From contig JAWXTU010000007.1 of the NCBI GenBank assembly GCA_044433285.1, positions 1 through 46,207 of the forward strand: a DNA stretch of 46,207 bases, given 5' to 3'. The translations under genes were made by a program, and so were the position numbers. Shown here one piece after another: positions 1-8,081 of the stretch. Origin of the DNA: Aphodosoma sp044433285. Its GTDB lineage: Bacteria; Bacteroidota; Bacteroidia; Bacteroidales; Paludibacteraceae. The notes beneath the pieces are model-generated. The model made no database searches. It saw only the letters and a program-made list of their open reading frames with translations, and was not told where the DNA came from. Every line of letters begins with the position of its first letter. Positions within the stretch are counted from its first letter, which is position 1.

Positions 1-202
1 CCGATGTCAAAAAGTTTATTAATTGACTACCAGTAGAAACCCCCGAAACATCATTTATCTGTGCAAAATTGCCTACGATAAACATATCTATAGCTCCATA
101 CATCACTTGCAGAAGTAGGGCAAATAGTATAGGGATTGTGAATGTTATTAGTGATTTTGTAACACCTCCATAAATCATCGGATTTTCTTTTATATCACTC
201 AT
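1..202 (-). CDS. MATE-family efflux transporter, N-terminal part
   Basis: This gene runs off the left edge, so only about 67 N-terminal residues are visible. Translation from the ATG at 200-202 (reverse strand) begins MSDIKENPMIYGGVTKSLIT. It continues into a hydrophobic first helix (FTIPILFALLLQVMYGAIDM) and then FIVGNF, the typical start of MATE (multidrug and toxic compound extrusion) proteins of the DinF/NorM type. MATE proteins are 12-TM cation-coupled drug or metabolite exporters of the inner membrane; the substrate cannot be told from this piece. A candidate promoter lies about 80 bp upstream, so it is probably transcribed independently of the fur-like gene. Confidence 0.8.
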   Translation of the reverse strand, partial: MSDIKENPMIYGGVTKSLITFTIPILFALLLQVMYGAIDMFIVGNFAQINDVSGVSTGSQLINFLTS

Positions 203-223
203 TTCTAGCTTTTTTCTTGTTGA

Positions 224-244
224 GGAAATTTTTCTAAATCCCCC
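224..244. repeat. GGGGA/TCCCC-type intergenic palindrome
   Basis: On the reverse strand this reads five G, then ATTTAGAAAAATTTCC. It is a degenerate member of the dispersed imperfect palindrome family seen best at 1907-1928 and 43652-43672. It lies in the 5' leader of the MATE gene, between its candidate promoter and its start codon. Function unknown. Confidence 0.45.
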
Positions 245-281
245 TTAAAATAGATATTATGTATTGCATTTTATCTGAGTG

Positions 282-313
282 CAAAGGTACAACTTATTGT
301 GGCTATAAAAAAA
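282..313 (-). promoter_or_regulatory. Candidate Bacteroidota-type promoter of the MATE gene
   Basis: On the reverse strand TACCTTTG (282-289) is an exact match to the Bacteroidota -7 box TAnnTTTG. Twenty bases upstream lies a T-run (310-313) that is a weak match to the -33 TTTG box. It sits between the fur-like gene and the MATE start. Confidence 0.5.
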
Positions 314-367
314 TATTATGAGCGTTTTCTATCCCCGAAAATAGGTTATCTACACCCTTTCGAGTTA

Positions 368-820
368 TTACTTACTAATTAACTGTTTTCTCTCTTTTGG
401 AGTCATACATTTTTTGCAAATACCATATAGATATACCATATGAAATTGGGTATGAAATGTTGTGAATTTACGCATTTTTGTTGTGCGAGATATTTTCTGA
501 TCAGTAAATTCCTTTACCATACCGCATTTATTGCAGATACGAATGTGATGAGTTACTGCTCGTGTAGTTGCTTCATACTGAACATCTCTACCTGGTAGTG
601 GGTGACGGATAATGATTGAGGCATCTAGCAAAAAATTAATAATATTGTATACGGCAGCTTTGGAAATAGGGTAGTGCGTGTTGATGCTTTCGTACAAACT
701 TAGAGTAGTGAACCTGCTATTCATTGCAATAATCTCCTCAAGCACTTTAACTCGCTCTGTACTATGGCGTAATTTGTGTTTTTCGATATATTTGTTTAGC
801 TGCGTGATGGATTGTTGCAT
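368..820 (-). CDS. Fur-family metal-dependent transcriptional repressor
   Basis: This 150-aa protein has the length and layout of the Fur family. Residues 1-80 form a winged-helix DNA-binding domain (LRHSTERVKVLEEI ... ISKAAVYNIINFLLDASII). The C-terminal dimerisation and metal-binding domain contains HH at 91-92 and the two CxxC pairs (C96/C99 and C135/C138) expected to hold a structural zinc. The family senses Fe(II), Zn(II), Mn(II) or peroxide and represses metal or stress genes; which one applies here is not visible. It starts 5 bp after the gldB-like stop codon and is probably co-transcribed with that gene. Confidence 0.85.
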   Translation of the reverse strand: MQQSITQLNKYIEKHKLRHSTERVKVLEEIIAMNSRFTTLSLYESINTHYPISKAAVYNIINFLLDASIIIRHPLPGRDVQYEATTRAVTHHIRICNKCGMVKEFTDQKISRTTKMRKFTTFHTQFHMVYLYGICKKCMTPKERKQLISK

Positions 821-825
821 ATGAT

Positions 826-1830
826 TTATGGGCGATATTTTGATTCTGTTAAAATGATTTGAGCATTAGGTTGTTGCATTAGTTGCATAACGCTTATGCT
901 CGGGTTGTTGCGCATATAACTATCCACAATTTGCCACCCGAGATATATCCCTGCACGCGATGGCGACTCTTGAGTAAATGGGAGTGTAAATGGTCCGTCA
1001 TTTGTATATCGTCCGCGCGTAATTAGGTCTGTTGCATATAGATTTTTAGTAGCCATAAGCATCTCCCACATATTTTTTTCATTTTTCTTAACCCACTCCC
1101 ACTGCTCCTGCGTGTAGCCCATAATCACCTCTTTGGGCGTATTTGGTAGCAGTTGAGAAATTACATAGTGTATCTTACCTCTATATATAATGTCTGCAAG
1201 TAGGTTTTTATCCAGACTATATAGAGGAAATTCAGCTGTTAGCCAAGCAGCAAGATAATCTGGTACGATTTTTTCTTCGCACATATTTGCCTTTTGATAT
1301 TCATATATACCAATCTTTTGGTAAATATCATAATCGCTACCTAGATAATTGTCGATGCTAAGTGAGATAAAATCATATCCAATTATGATATTTTGGTTAA
1401 ATCCAGATACGTGGGTGTATATTTTAGGTATCTCTATATTAGGAAAATAGTATTTTGCACGGCGAAATGCCATCGTCAAATCTTGTTCGTGGATATCTAT
1501 ACTTTTGTAATATTCCAATGCATCGTTGTATAGCCTTTGAACGTTTGTATCGTTTACAAAATGCAAATAAGTTTCGTGTGTAACTGGATTATTTGGCTCT
1601 CCAAAATTTACCACTCGTGTTAAATAGTCGTAGGTGATATTTGGATATTCCGCCTCTAATCGTTCAAAAGCGAGGGGCAAATTTGTTGTATCCAAAGCCC
1701 AGAATGCACTGTCAAAGCGCATTATATTTACGTCAAAATCTATTCCTCTCAGGTCGGCTTTGCGATTACTTGTGTTGCAGGCTGTTAGAATTATCGCTGC
1801 AATGATTATTATGATATTTTTCTTGTTCAT
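826..1830 (-). CDS. gldB: GldB-like lipoprotein
   Basis: I start this protein at the ATG at 1828-1830, giving 334 aa. A longer reading from a TTG at 1839 would put AGGAGT, which looks like a ribosome-binding site, inside the gene. The N-terminus is a lipoprotein signal (MNKKNIIIIIAAIILTAC) with lipidation expected at Cys18. The segment around IDFDVNIMRFDSAFWALDTT matches my memory of GldB proteins, which are required for gliding motility in Flavobacterium and widespread in Bacteroidota, including non-gliders. The biochemical role of GldB is unresolved. The gldA-like gene is divergent, next door. It forms a likely two-gene unit with the downstream fur-like gene. The family call rests on recall, not a search. 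Confidence 0.65.
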   Translation of the reverse strand: MNKKNIIIIIAAIILTACNTSNRKADLRGIDFDVNIMRFDSAFWALDTTNLPLAFERLEAEYPNITYDYLTRVVNFGEPNNPVTHETYLHFVNDTNVQRLYNDALEYYKSIDIHEQDLTMAFRRAKYYFPNIEIPKIYTHVSGFNQNIIIGYDFISLSIDNYLGSDYDIYQKIGIYEYQKANMCEEKIVPDYLAAWLTAEFPLYSLDKNLLADIIYRGKIHYVISQLLPNTPKEVIMGYTQEQWEWVKKNEKNMWEMLMATKNLYATDLITRGRYTNDGPFTLPFTQESPSRAGIYLGWQIVDSYMRNNPSISVMQLMQQPNAQIILTESKYRP

Positions 1831-1862
1831 ACTCCTCAAGGGATTTCTAAAAACGGTTTTCT

Positions 1863-1931
1863 AAAGAACTGTTTTGGGTCGTACGATATTAAATGATTTT
1901 TTATTCGGGGAGTTTTTAGAATGCCCCTATA
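1863..1931. repeat. 70-bp intergenic repeat, copy 1
   Basis: This segment starts AAAGAACTGTTTTGGGTC and ends in the palindrome CGGGGAG-TTTTTAGAA-TGCCCCT (about 1906-1928). A clearly related copy of the same length and orientation lies at 43607-43676. A partial palindrome half (GGGATTTCTAAAAAC) also lies at 1840-1854. The block occupies the leader of the gldB-like gene, about 45 bp from its start. No open reading frame crosses it. Confidence 0.75.
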
Positions 1932-1944
1932 AATTTTTATTTTG

Positions 1945-1980
1945 CAAAGATACAAATATGTGGTGGATTTTTGTATCTTT
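1945..1980. promoter_or_regulatory. Candidate divergent promoter region between gldB-like and gldA-like genes
   Basis: The reverse strand carries TATCTTTG (1945-1952), which fits the TAnnTTTG -7 box for the gldB-like gene. No good -33 box is seen at the right spacing. The block is an inverted repeat: AAAGATAC at 1946-1953 and GTATCTTT at 1973-1980. It could be an operator or simply a degenerate divergent promoter. Confidence 0.35.
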
Positions 1981-2067
1981 ACATCGTTAAAAATAGTAAA
2001 AAAGCCAAAGCGAAAAATTAATTAGCTTTTTTTGAGTGTAAGATGTCATTTTCTGCAAAAAAAATTG

Positions 2068-2075
2068 TAACTTTG
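2068..2075 (+). promoter_or_regulatory. Candidate -7 box for the gldA-like gene
   Basis: TAACTTTG matches the Bacteroidota -7 consensus TAnnTTTG and lies 52 bp upstream of the start codon. No clear -33 TTTG is found at the usual spacing. Confidence 0.4.
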
Positions 2076-2127
2076 CGTGTTATTTGCGAGATATATTGTC
2101 AAGGGATATTTGAGATAAAAAACATAA

Positions 2128-2835
2128 ATGATATTAGAGATAAAAAACATAGAAAAGTCATATGGCAGTCAGAGAGTGCTGTGTGGGATAGATTATAATT
2201 TTCAAACGTCGGGTGTGGTGGGTTTGATTGGTCCGAATGGAGCAGGTAAATCTACCTTGATGAAGATTGTAACAGGCTATATATCACCAGATAATGGTGA
2301 GGTGATGGTGTTGGGTGATAGGGTGGAAGTTGATAGCGTAGTTACCAAAAAATATGTAGGTTATCTGCCTGAGCATAATCCGCTATACCTCGAAATGTAT
2401 GTGCGTGAATATCTTGAATATGTGGCGGCTGCATATGGCATAAAAGCGGCTGCGCAACGTGAGGCGGTGGAGCGTGTTATCCAAGAAACAGGGCTTGCTA
2501 AAGAGCAAACTAAACGGTTGGGACAACTCTCAAAAGGGTACAGACAGCGTGTCGGCATCGCTGCTGCTATCATTCATCGTCCAAAAATACTAATACTAGA
2601 TGAGCCAACCACTGGTCTCGATCCTAATCAACTTATTGAAATTAGGGAACTTATAGCCAAACTCGGTGCGGAGCATCTAGTTATATTCTCCACTCATATT
2701 ATGCAAGAGGTAGATCTGCTTTGCGATGATATTATAATTTTGAGCAAGGGCAGTATTGTGTTTTCTGGCTCAAAAGTGGAGCTAAAAGAGCAGCACGGCT
2801 CGGTAGAACAACTTTTTTATAAAGTTACCAATTAA
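2128..2835 (+). CDS. gldA: ABC transporter ATP-binding protein, GldA-like
   Basis: This 235-aa ABC ATPase has every core motif: Walker A GPNGAGKST (35-43), signature LSKGYRQR (134-141), Walker B ending in DEPT (158-161) and switch His190. The stretch GYLPEHNPLYLEMYVREYLEY is characteristic of GldA, the ATPase that works with GldF/GldG in Bacteroidota. From memory GldA is usually about 300 aa, so this copy lacks most of the usual C-terminal extension. The ATPase core is intact, and the gene ends cleanly in TAA. No permease gene is next to it. The divergent GldB-like neighbour supports the assignment, but a generic ABC-2 type exporter ATPase is possible. Confidence 0.7.
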   Translation: MILEIKNIEKSYGSQRVLCGIDYNFQTSGVVGLIGPNGAGKSTLMKIVTGYISPDNGEVMVLGDRVEVDSVVTKKYVGYLPEHNPLYLEMYVREYLEYVAAAYGIKAAAQREAVERVIQETGLAKEQTKRLGQLSKGYRQRVGIAAAIIHRPKILILDEPTTGLDPNQLIEIRELIAKLGAEHLVIFSTHIMQEVDLLCDDIIILSKGSIVFSGSKVELKEQHGSVEQLFYKVTN

Positions 2836-2836
2836 A

Positions 2837-2909
2837 GAGGGAAATTCTTTAGATTTTCCTAATAAAAGAGTTTTTAAAACCCCGCAAATGGACATCTAAA
2901 AGCTCCCAG
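2837..2909. repeat. Cluster of three degenerate GGGA/TCCC palindromes before ruvB
   Basis: The 88-bp gap before ruvB holds three related short elements. They are a GAGGGAAATT...TTTTCC unit at 2837-2860, GAGTTTTTAAAACCCC at 2868-2883, and TGGACATCTAAAAGCTCCC at about 2889-2907. They resemble the better conserved palindromes at 1907-1928 and 43652-43672. Confidence 0.45.
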
Positions 2910-2923
2910 AAAAATAACAGACT

Positions 2924-3943
2924 ATGGATAACGAATTTGATATACGAAATACTCAAAGAGAGACAAATGATATAGATAAAGCTCTACGCCCCTTATCGTT
3001 CTCAGATTTTGCGGGACAAGATAAAGCGGTAGAGAATCTTAGCATATTTGTGCAGGCTGCCAAATTGCGTGGCGAGAGCTTAGATCATACACTTCTGCAC
3101 GGACCTCCCGGATTGGGTAAAACCACACTTAGTAATATCATCGCCAATGAGTTAGGCGTTGGCATCAAACTCACCTCAGGTCCAGTGCTCGATAAACCTG
3201 GCGATTTGGCTGGTATTCTCACCTCGCTCGAGGCAAATGATGTGTTGTTTATCGACGAGATACATCGTTTGAGTTCGGTGGTGGAGGAGTATCTGTACTC
3301 TGCAATGGAGGATTTCAGAATAGATATAATGATTGATAAAGGACCAAGCGCACGTTCAATTCAGATTGATCTAGAGCCGTTTACTCTCGTTGGGGCTACT
3401 ACTCGCAGTGGTCTGCTCACAGCTCCTCTGCGTGCCAGATTTGGTATCAATTGTCATTTTGAGTATTACGATGATACTGTGCTTGTGGGGATTATCAACC
3501 GTTCGGCAGATATTTTACAAGTCCCAATTGTGCACGAGGCAGCTGTGGAAATAGCTCTCCGCAGTCGAGGCACACCACGTATTGCAAATGCACTTTTGCG
3601 CCGTGTGCGTGATTTTGCACAGGTAAAGGGTAGCGGTCGTATCGACAAAACTATTGCTTGCTATGCGCTTGAAGCTCTGAATATTGACAAGTATGGTCTC
3701 GATGAGATAGATAATAAAATCCTCCTTACGATGATAGAAAAATTTGGTGGCGGACCAGTCGGATTGTCTACCATTGCTACTGCCATGAGCGAAGATGCAG
3801 GCACAATCGAAGAGGTGTATGAGCCATTTTTGATAAAAGAGGGATTTATGAAACGAACCCCTCGCGGACGAGAGGTAACGCCACTGGCTTATGAGCATCT
3901 GGGCAAGCGAAGAGAGAGTAAACAAGAGTCGCTTTTTGATTGA
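2924..3943 (+). CDS. ruvB: Holliday junction branch migration helicase RuvB
   Basis: This 339-aa AAA+ ATPase has the usual RuvB length. Walker A is GPPGLGKTT (60-68), the Walker B/DEIH box is at 111-114, and TRSGLLTAPLRARFG is the sensor/arginine-finger region. A C-terminal winged helix carries GGGPVGLSTIA and ends PRGREVTPLAYEHL. RuvB forms hexameric rings that, with RuvA, drive branch migration of Holliday junctions in recombination and repair. ruvA and ruvC are not in this window. Its leader contains several short palindromes. The downstream flippase gene is 119 bp away, so co-transcription is possible but not certain. Confidence 0.97.
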   Translation: MDNEFDIRNTQRETNDIDKALRPLSFSDFAGQDKAVENLSIFVQAAKLRGESLDHTLLHGPPGLGKTTLSNIIANELGVGIKLTSGPVLDKPGDLAGILTSLEANDVLFIDEIHRLSSVVEEYLYSAMEDFRIDIMIDKGPSARSIQIDLEPFTLVGATTRSGLLTAPLRARFGINCHFEYYDDTVLVGIINRSADILQVPIVHEAAVEIALRSRGTPRIANALLRRVRDFAQVKGSGRIDKTIACYALEALNIDKYGLDEIDNKILLTMIEKFGGGPVGLSTIATAMSEDAGTIEEVYEPFLIKEGFMKRTPRGREVTPLAYEHLGKRRESKQESLFD

Positions 3944-3960
3944 TATTTTTAATTTTTCTT

Positions 3961-3985
3961 TGGGGAATTTTTTTATAAGTCCCCT
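3961..3985. repeat. GGGGA-N-TCCCC palindrome
   Basis: TGGGGAATTTTTTTATAAGTCCCCT is an imperfect palindrome with GGGGA and TCCCC arms, lying 18 bp after the ruvB stop. A rho-independent terminator is possible but the T-run is inside the loop rather than after the stem. It belongs to the dispersed family seen throughout the non-accessory parts of the window. Confidence 0.6.
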
Positions 3986-4062
3986 TTAATTGTTTTGTTT
4001 AGAGGGGGGTACAGCTTATCTGTAATAGATTGCTGCTCTCATTGCAAATAATATAAAAAATT

Positions 4063-5553
4063 ATGTCGGGATTGAAAAAATTGGCACACGAGACTGCCAT
4101 TTATGGTGTAAGTAGCATATTGGGTAAATTCCTGAATTGGTGCTTAGTGCCGCTATATAGTTATGTATTAGCCGATTCTGGCGAGTACGGTATCGTTACC
4201 AATCTGTATGCTTGGACTGCAACGATAATGATTATACTCACCTACGGTATGGAGACTGGTTTTTTTAGGTTTATCAATAAAAATCCAGACGACGAAAAAA
4301 GTACCAATAGGGTATACTCCACAACGCTCACTTCGCTTGCAACTACATCGGCAGTTTTCATTGTTTTATGTACGGTATTTCAAGTGCCCATATCCACTGC
4401 AATGGGATATGGCGACCACCCAGAATTTATCGCAATGCTCGGGTTGTCAGTGGCTTTAGATGCTTTCGACTCTATACCGTTTAGTTATTTACGCTACAAA
4501 AATAAGGCTGTTACATTTGCAACATTAAAGTTGATAATGATATTTATCAATATCGCCTTTAATATATTTTTCTTGGTGCTATGTCCGAAGATAGCAGCCT
4601 CTAATCCACATCTTATAGATTGGTTTTACAACCCGAATTATGGAGTAGGTTATATATTTGTATCAAATGTAATATCTACAGTATCAGTGAGTTTGTTGTT
4701 GATACCTCATATATTTATTGGCAAATTTACATTCGATTGGTCGCTGCTCAAACAGATGCTAAAATATAGCATTCCGTTGCTTTGGTTGGGTATTGCGGGT
4801 ATAATGAATCAAACTATCGATAAGATAATTTTCCCTATTATATACCCCGATGAAGTGCTTGGTATGCAGGAACTTGGAGTGTATGGTGCGAGCTTTAAAA
4901 TTGCAATGATAATGATGATGTTTACCTATGCATTTAGGTTTGCGTATGAGCCATTTGTCTTTGCAAAACATGGGTCGGCAAATTGCAAAGAGAGTTACGC
5001 CGATGCTATGAAATTCTATATCATCGCAGCACTATTTATCTTCCTTGGTATGGTCTTTTATATGGAGATATTTCAGTATGTTTTAGGTCCAGAATATCGT
5101 GCAGGACTTGCCATAATTCCTATCGTCCTTATCACCTACCTTATACAGGGTGTTGTCTATAATATCTCGCTCTGGTACAAACTCTTAGATAAAACATACT
5201 ATGGCGCAATATTCTCATTCGTTGGTTTTGTTATCACGCTTATTATCAACGTGCTATTTGTTCCAAAATATAGCTATTGGGCTAGTGCATATGCCTCGTT
5301 GGTGAGCTATGTAGTAATGGTATTGCTCAGCTATTTTATTGGTCAAAAATATTACAAGATCGACTACCCTCTAAAATCTATTTTTGGCTATGTTTTATTA
5401 ACTGCAATTTGTTGGGGTGCGGCTGAATTTGTAACCATCGAAAATATGTGGTTGCGTATGATTTATCGTGCATTTATCCTGTTAATATTTGTCGCATACA
5501 CCATCAAAAACGACCTTCCGTTAAGCGAAATTTTACCTCGCAAAAAAAAATAA
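4063..5553 (+). CDS. Oligosaccharide flippase family membrane protein (Wzx/MurJ-like fold)
   Basis: This 496-aa protein is almost entirely hydrophobic, with 12-14 predicted TM helices. It starts MSGLKKLAHETAIYGVSSIL, the classic beginning of polysaccharide biosynthesis (PST/Wzx) flippases of the MOP superfamily. A long central cytoplasmic or periplasmic segment carries GMQELGVYGASFKIAMIMMM, and the C-terminus is basic (LPRKKK). The family moves lipid-linked sugar repeat units across the inner membrane. The substrate here is unknown, and no glycosyltransferase genes surround it. A location between ruvB and the mre operon suggests a conserved envelope role rather than a capsule cluster, though this is inference. 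Confidence 0.85.
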   Translation: MSGLKKLAHETAIYGVSSILGKFLNWCLVPLYSYVLADSGEYGIVTNLYAWTATIMIILTYGMETGFFRFINKNPDDEKSTNRVYSTTLTSLATTSAVFIVLCTVFQVPISTAMGYGDHPEFIAMLGLSVALDAFDSIPFSYLRYKNKAVTFATLKLIMIFINIAFNIFFLVLCPKIAASNPHLIDWFYNPNYGVGYIFVSNVISTVSVSLLLIPHIFIGKFTFDWSLLKQMLKYSIPLLWLGIAGIMNQTIDKIIFPIIYPDEVLGMQELGVYGASFKIAMIMMMFTYAFRFAYEPFVFAKHGSANCKESYADAMKFYIIAALFIFLGMVFYMEIFQYVLGPEYRAGLAIIPIVLITYLIQGVVYNISLWYKLLDKTYYGAIFSFVGFVITLIINVLFVPKYSYWASAYASLVSYVVMVLLSYFIGQKYYKIDYPLKSIFGYVLLTAICWGAAEFVTIENMWLRMIYRAFILLIFVAYTIKNDLPLSEILPRKKK

Positions 5554-5571
5554 AAAAAAAGATATAAAATT

Positions 5572-5603
5572 TTTGTTTTTTAGAATAAAAATAGTTACTT
5601 TTG
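5572..5603 (+). promoter_or_regulatory. Promoter of the mre/rod operon
   Basis: TTTG at 5572-5575 and TACTTTTG at 5596-5603, separated by exactly 20 bases, match the Bacteroidota -33/-7 consensus. The start codon of mreB is 72 bp downstream, and the flippase gene stops 19 bp upstream. Confidence 0.8.
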
Positions 5604-5675
5604 TATGGTTGCGATAGTAGCAGCGTCTCTATTGCTATTTGTTTGATTATTAAAAGAATATAAGAAAGTATAATT

Positions 5676-6698
5676 ATGGGAATGTTTTCTATGACAAAAG
5701 AAATTGCTGTAGATTTAGGTACAGCAAATACTCTTATCATATACGATGATAAAATTGTGGTAAATGAGCCCTCTATTGTGGCGCTAGATACACGCACTGC
5801 AAAATTAGAGGCGATAGGTAAAAAAGCCTTTTTAATGCAGGGTAAAGTTAATCCACATATTATGACAGTGCGCCCTTTGCGTGATGGTGTAATTGCCGAT
5901 TTCCATGCGGCAGAGTTGTTGATTAGAGGGTTGATAAAAATGATGCCAAGTCAAAGTCGCCTCTTCTCGCCATCGTTGCGTATGGTGATTGGTATTCCGT
6001 CTGGTAGTACAGAGGTTGAGATTCGTGCGGTGCGCGACTCGGCTGAGCACGCTGGCGGTCGTGATGTATATATGATTTATGAGCCTATGGCAGCTGCTTT
6101 AGGTATCGGACTTGATGTAGAGGCACCAGAAGGAAATATGGTGGTTGATATCGGTGGTGGTACAACAGAAATTGCTGTTATCTCTTTGGGTGGTCTAGTT
6201 GCTGATGAATCTATCCGTGTGGCTGGAGATGAATTTACACAAGACATTTTGCAGTATATGAACAACCAACACAATATGAAAGTGGGTGAAACTACTGCTG
6301 AAAATATTAAGAAAAATGTTGGTTCGGCTCTTATGGATTTAGGCGATGAGGCTCCTGCTGAGTATGTTGTGCGAGGTCCAAACCGTATTACTGGTTTGCC
6401 AATGGAGGTGCCTGTGTCATATCAAGAGATTGCTCACTGTTTAGATAAATCTATTTCTAAAATAGAGGCTTCAATTCTTAAAGCGTTGCAAGAGACTCCC
6501 CCAGAATTATATGCCGATTTAGTGAAAAATGGTATCTATCTCGCTGGTGGCGGTGCTTTGCTTAAAGGATTAGCAAAACGTCTTACAGATAAAATCAAAA
6601 TTACATTCCACGTGGCAGAAGACCCTCTTAGTTCGGTTGTGCGTGGTACTGGTATTGCGCTGAAAAATATAGATAAATTTAAGTTCCTATTGAGATAA
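5676..6698 (+). CDS. mreB: Rod shape-determining protein MreB
   Basis: This 340-aa actin-fold ATPase matches MreB in length. It begins MGMFSMTKEIAVDLGTANTL (phosphate-1 loop). The phosphate-2 loop VVDIGGGTTEIAVISLGG is near residue 150, and the C-terminal adenosine motif is IYLAGGGALLKGL. MreB polymerises under the inner membrane and organises the elongasome for sidewall peptidoglycan synthesis. It is the first gene of the five-gene operon mreB-mreC-mreD-mrdA-rodA, led by a well-formed promoter. The start chosen has MFSMTKEI directly in frame, and alternative Met3 or Met6 starts would shorten it slightly. Confidence 0.97.
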   Translation: MGMFSMTKEIAVDLGTANTLIIYDDKIVVNEPSIVALDTRTAKLEAIGKKAFLMQGKVNPHIMTVRPLRDGVIADFHAAELLIRGLIKMMPSQSRLFSPSLRMVIGIPSGSTEVEIRAVRDSAEHAGGRDVYMIYEPMAAALGIGLDVEAPEGNMVVDIGGGTTEIAVISLGGLVADESIRVAGDEFTQDILQYMNNQHNMKVGETTAENIKKNVGSALMDLGDEAPAEYVVRGPNRITGLPMEVPVSYQEIAHCLDKSISKIEASILKALQETPPELYADLVKNGIYLAGGGALLKGLAKRLTDKIKITFHVAEDPLSSVVRGTGIALKNIDKFKFLLR

Positions 6699-6745
6699 GA
6701 GGGTGGTTTTCCTGCCACTTTTCACGAGCTATCATAGAGGTATAG

Positions 6746-7591
6746 ATGGATAAAATATTAGAATTCTTTAAAAAAAATCGAGTATTCTTTTTGTTTATTC
6801 TGTTAGAAGTTGTTTCTTTTGTCATAATGATAAATAAAAATGATTTTCAACAGAGTGTTCTGTCTCGTCGTATAACAAATTTTGTTGCAAAGATTTACGA
6901 TACCACATCTAAAGTAGATAACTATTTTGGTCTATACAAAGTAAATGAAGACTTGGCAGCTGAAAATACAGAGCTGCGCAATAGATTATCTTTAGCCGAA
7001 GAGAAATTAGATAAACTATATGCAGATAGCCTAATTGCTGTTCCAGAGATACTTAATCCAGACAACTACTACATCGGTGCGCGAGTGGTTTATAATTCAC
7101 TCAACAATCAGCAAAATTATATTATCATTGATAGGGGTAGTAAAGATGGCGTTGAGGCTGATATGGGTGTAATATCATCTCGTGGTGTGGTTGGAGTGGT
7201 TTTGCGTACTAGCGAAAATTATTCAGTAATTATCTCACTGCTAAATACATCACAGCGCATTAGTGCTAAGATTAAGAGAAATAACCAATTGGGCTCTATC
7301 GTGTGGAACGGTGTATCTGCCAGTCGCATACAGATGGAAGAGGTGCCTCTACATGTCAATCCTGTTGCTGGTGATACTATTGTTACAAGTGGTTACTCAC
7401 TGATTTTTCCTGAGGGTATGATTGTAGGTTATGTAAATGAAGCCTTTGCAGATAAGAGCGAACAATTTTGCCATATAACAGTAGATTTAGCAGTAGATTT
7501 CAACTCTATTGATTATGTTATGGTAACCAATTTCAGTAGTAAAAAAGAGTTATTAGAACAACAAAAAAGTCTAGATGCAGATGAAAAATAG
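6746..7591 (+). CDS. mreC: Rod shape-determining protein MreC
   Basis: This 281-aa protein has an N-terminal membrane anchor (about 12-30, VFFLFILLEVVSFVIMI). A periplasmic coiled coil at about 65-95 (NEDLAAENTELRNRLSLAEEKLDKLY) leads into the MreC beta-barrel domain with GSKDGVEADMGVISSRGVVGVV and VVTSGYS-like motifs (TIVTSGYSLIFPEGMIVG). MreC bridges MreB/MreD to PBP2 and activates the elongasome. The gene is 47 bp after mreB and overlaps mreD by 17 bp, so translation is probably coupled. Confidence 0.95.
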   Translation: MDKILEFFKKNRVFFLFILLEVVSFVIMINKNDFQQSVLSRRITNFVAKIYDTTSKVDNYFGLYKVNEDLAAENTELRNRLSLAEEKLDKLYADSLIAVPEILNPDNYYIGARVVYNSLNNQQNYIIIDRGSKDGVEADMGVISSRGVVGVVLRTSENYSVIISLLNTSQRISAKIKRNNQLGSIVWNGVSASRIQMEEVPLHVNPVAGDTIVTSGYSLIFPEGMIVGYVNEAFADKSEQFCHITVDLAVDFNSIDYVMVTNFSSKKELLEQQKSLDADEK

Positions 7592-8075
7592 TTCTCTAAG
7601 TTTAATATTAATCTCTTTTGCATTGGTGCTGTTTCAGGTACTTCTGCTCAGCAAATTCCACGTTTTAGGTTTAATAAATCCTTTTGTCTATCTATACATT
7701 ATTTTAATTATGCCTGTAAATGTGGGTAGAGTGCCTATGCTATTTATAGGTTTTACCCTCGGCTTATTAATTGATATGTTTTCTAATACGTGGGGTATTC
7801 ATGCACTTGTAACCACATTTATTACATATTTGCGCCCTTCACTTATTTTAATGATAATAGGCTCCGACGAGCAGGATCGTGTAACACTTAGTGCGCGCTC
7901 TATGGGACGAAATTTCTGGAAATTAGCCGCTATCATCTTTTTTATTCACCACACCTTACTCTTTTTTGTAGAGGCATTCTCTTTTCAAACGTTCTGGTTC
8001 GTGTTAGCCAAATCTATTATAAGCACAATTTTATCTCTCTTGATAGTCTATGTGTTCGAAAAAATTAGAAATTAG
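7575..8075 (+). CDS. mreD: Rod shape-determining protein MreD
   Basis: This 166-aa protein is hydrophobic with about five or six TM helices, the length and position expected of MreD in the inner-membrane elongasome complex. Visible family features include FVYLYIILIMPVNVGRVPMLFIGFTLGLLIDMFS, where the conserved G-L-x-x-D motif occurs. The start overlaps the mreC end by 17 bp (ATG at 7575) or 11 bp (ATG at 7581); both are in frame, and the sequence does not decide between them. mrdA starts 6 bp downstream. Confidence 0.93.
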   Translation: MQMKNSSLSLILISFALVLFQVLLLSKFHVLGLINPFVYLYIILIMPVNVGRVPMLFIGFTLGLLIDMFSNTWGIHALVTTFITYLRPSLILMIIGSDEQDRVTLSARSMGRNFWKLAAIIFFIHHTLLFFVEAFSFQTFWFVLAKSIISTILSLLIVYVFEKIRN

Positions 8076-8081
8076 TCATTT

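Noticed and set aside
1634..1864. Plus-strand 76-codon frame antisense to the gldB-like gene
   Set aside because: It is a shadow of a well-supported lipoprotein gene, with no promoter and composition explained by the opposite strand.
5533..5563. Long A-runs at the flippase stop as a slippage or frameshift site
   Set aside because: The runs lie at the last two lysine codons and after the stop, so slippage would change little. They are ordinary for this AT-rich intergenic region.
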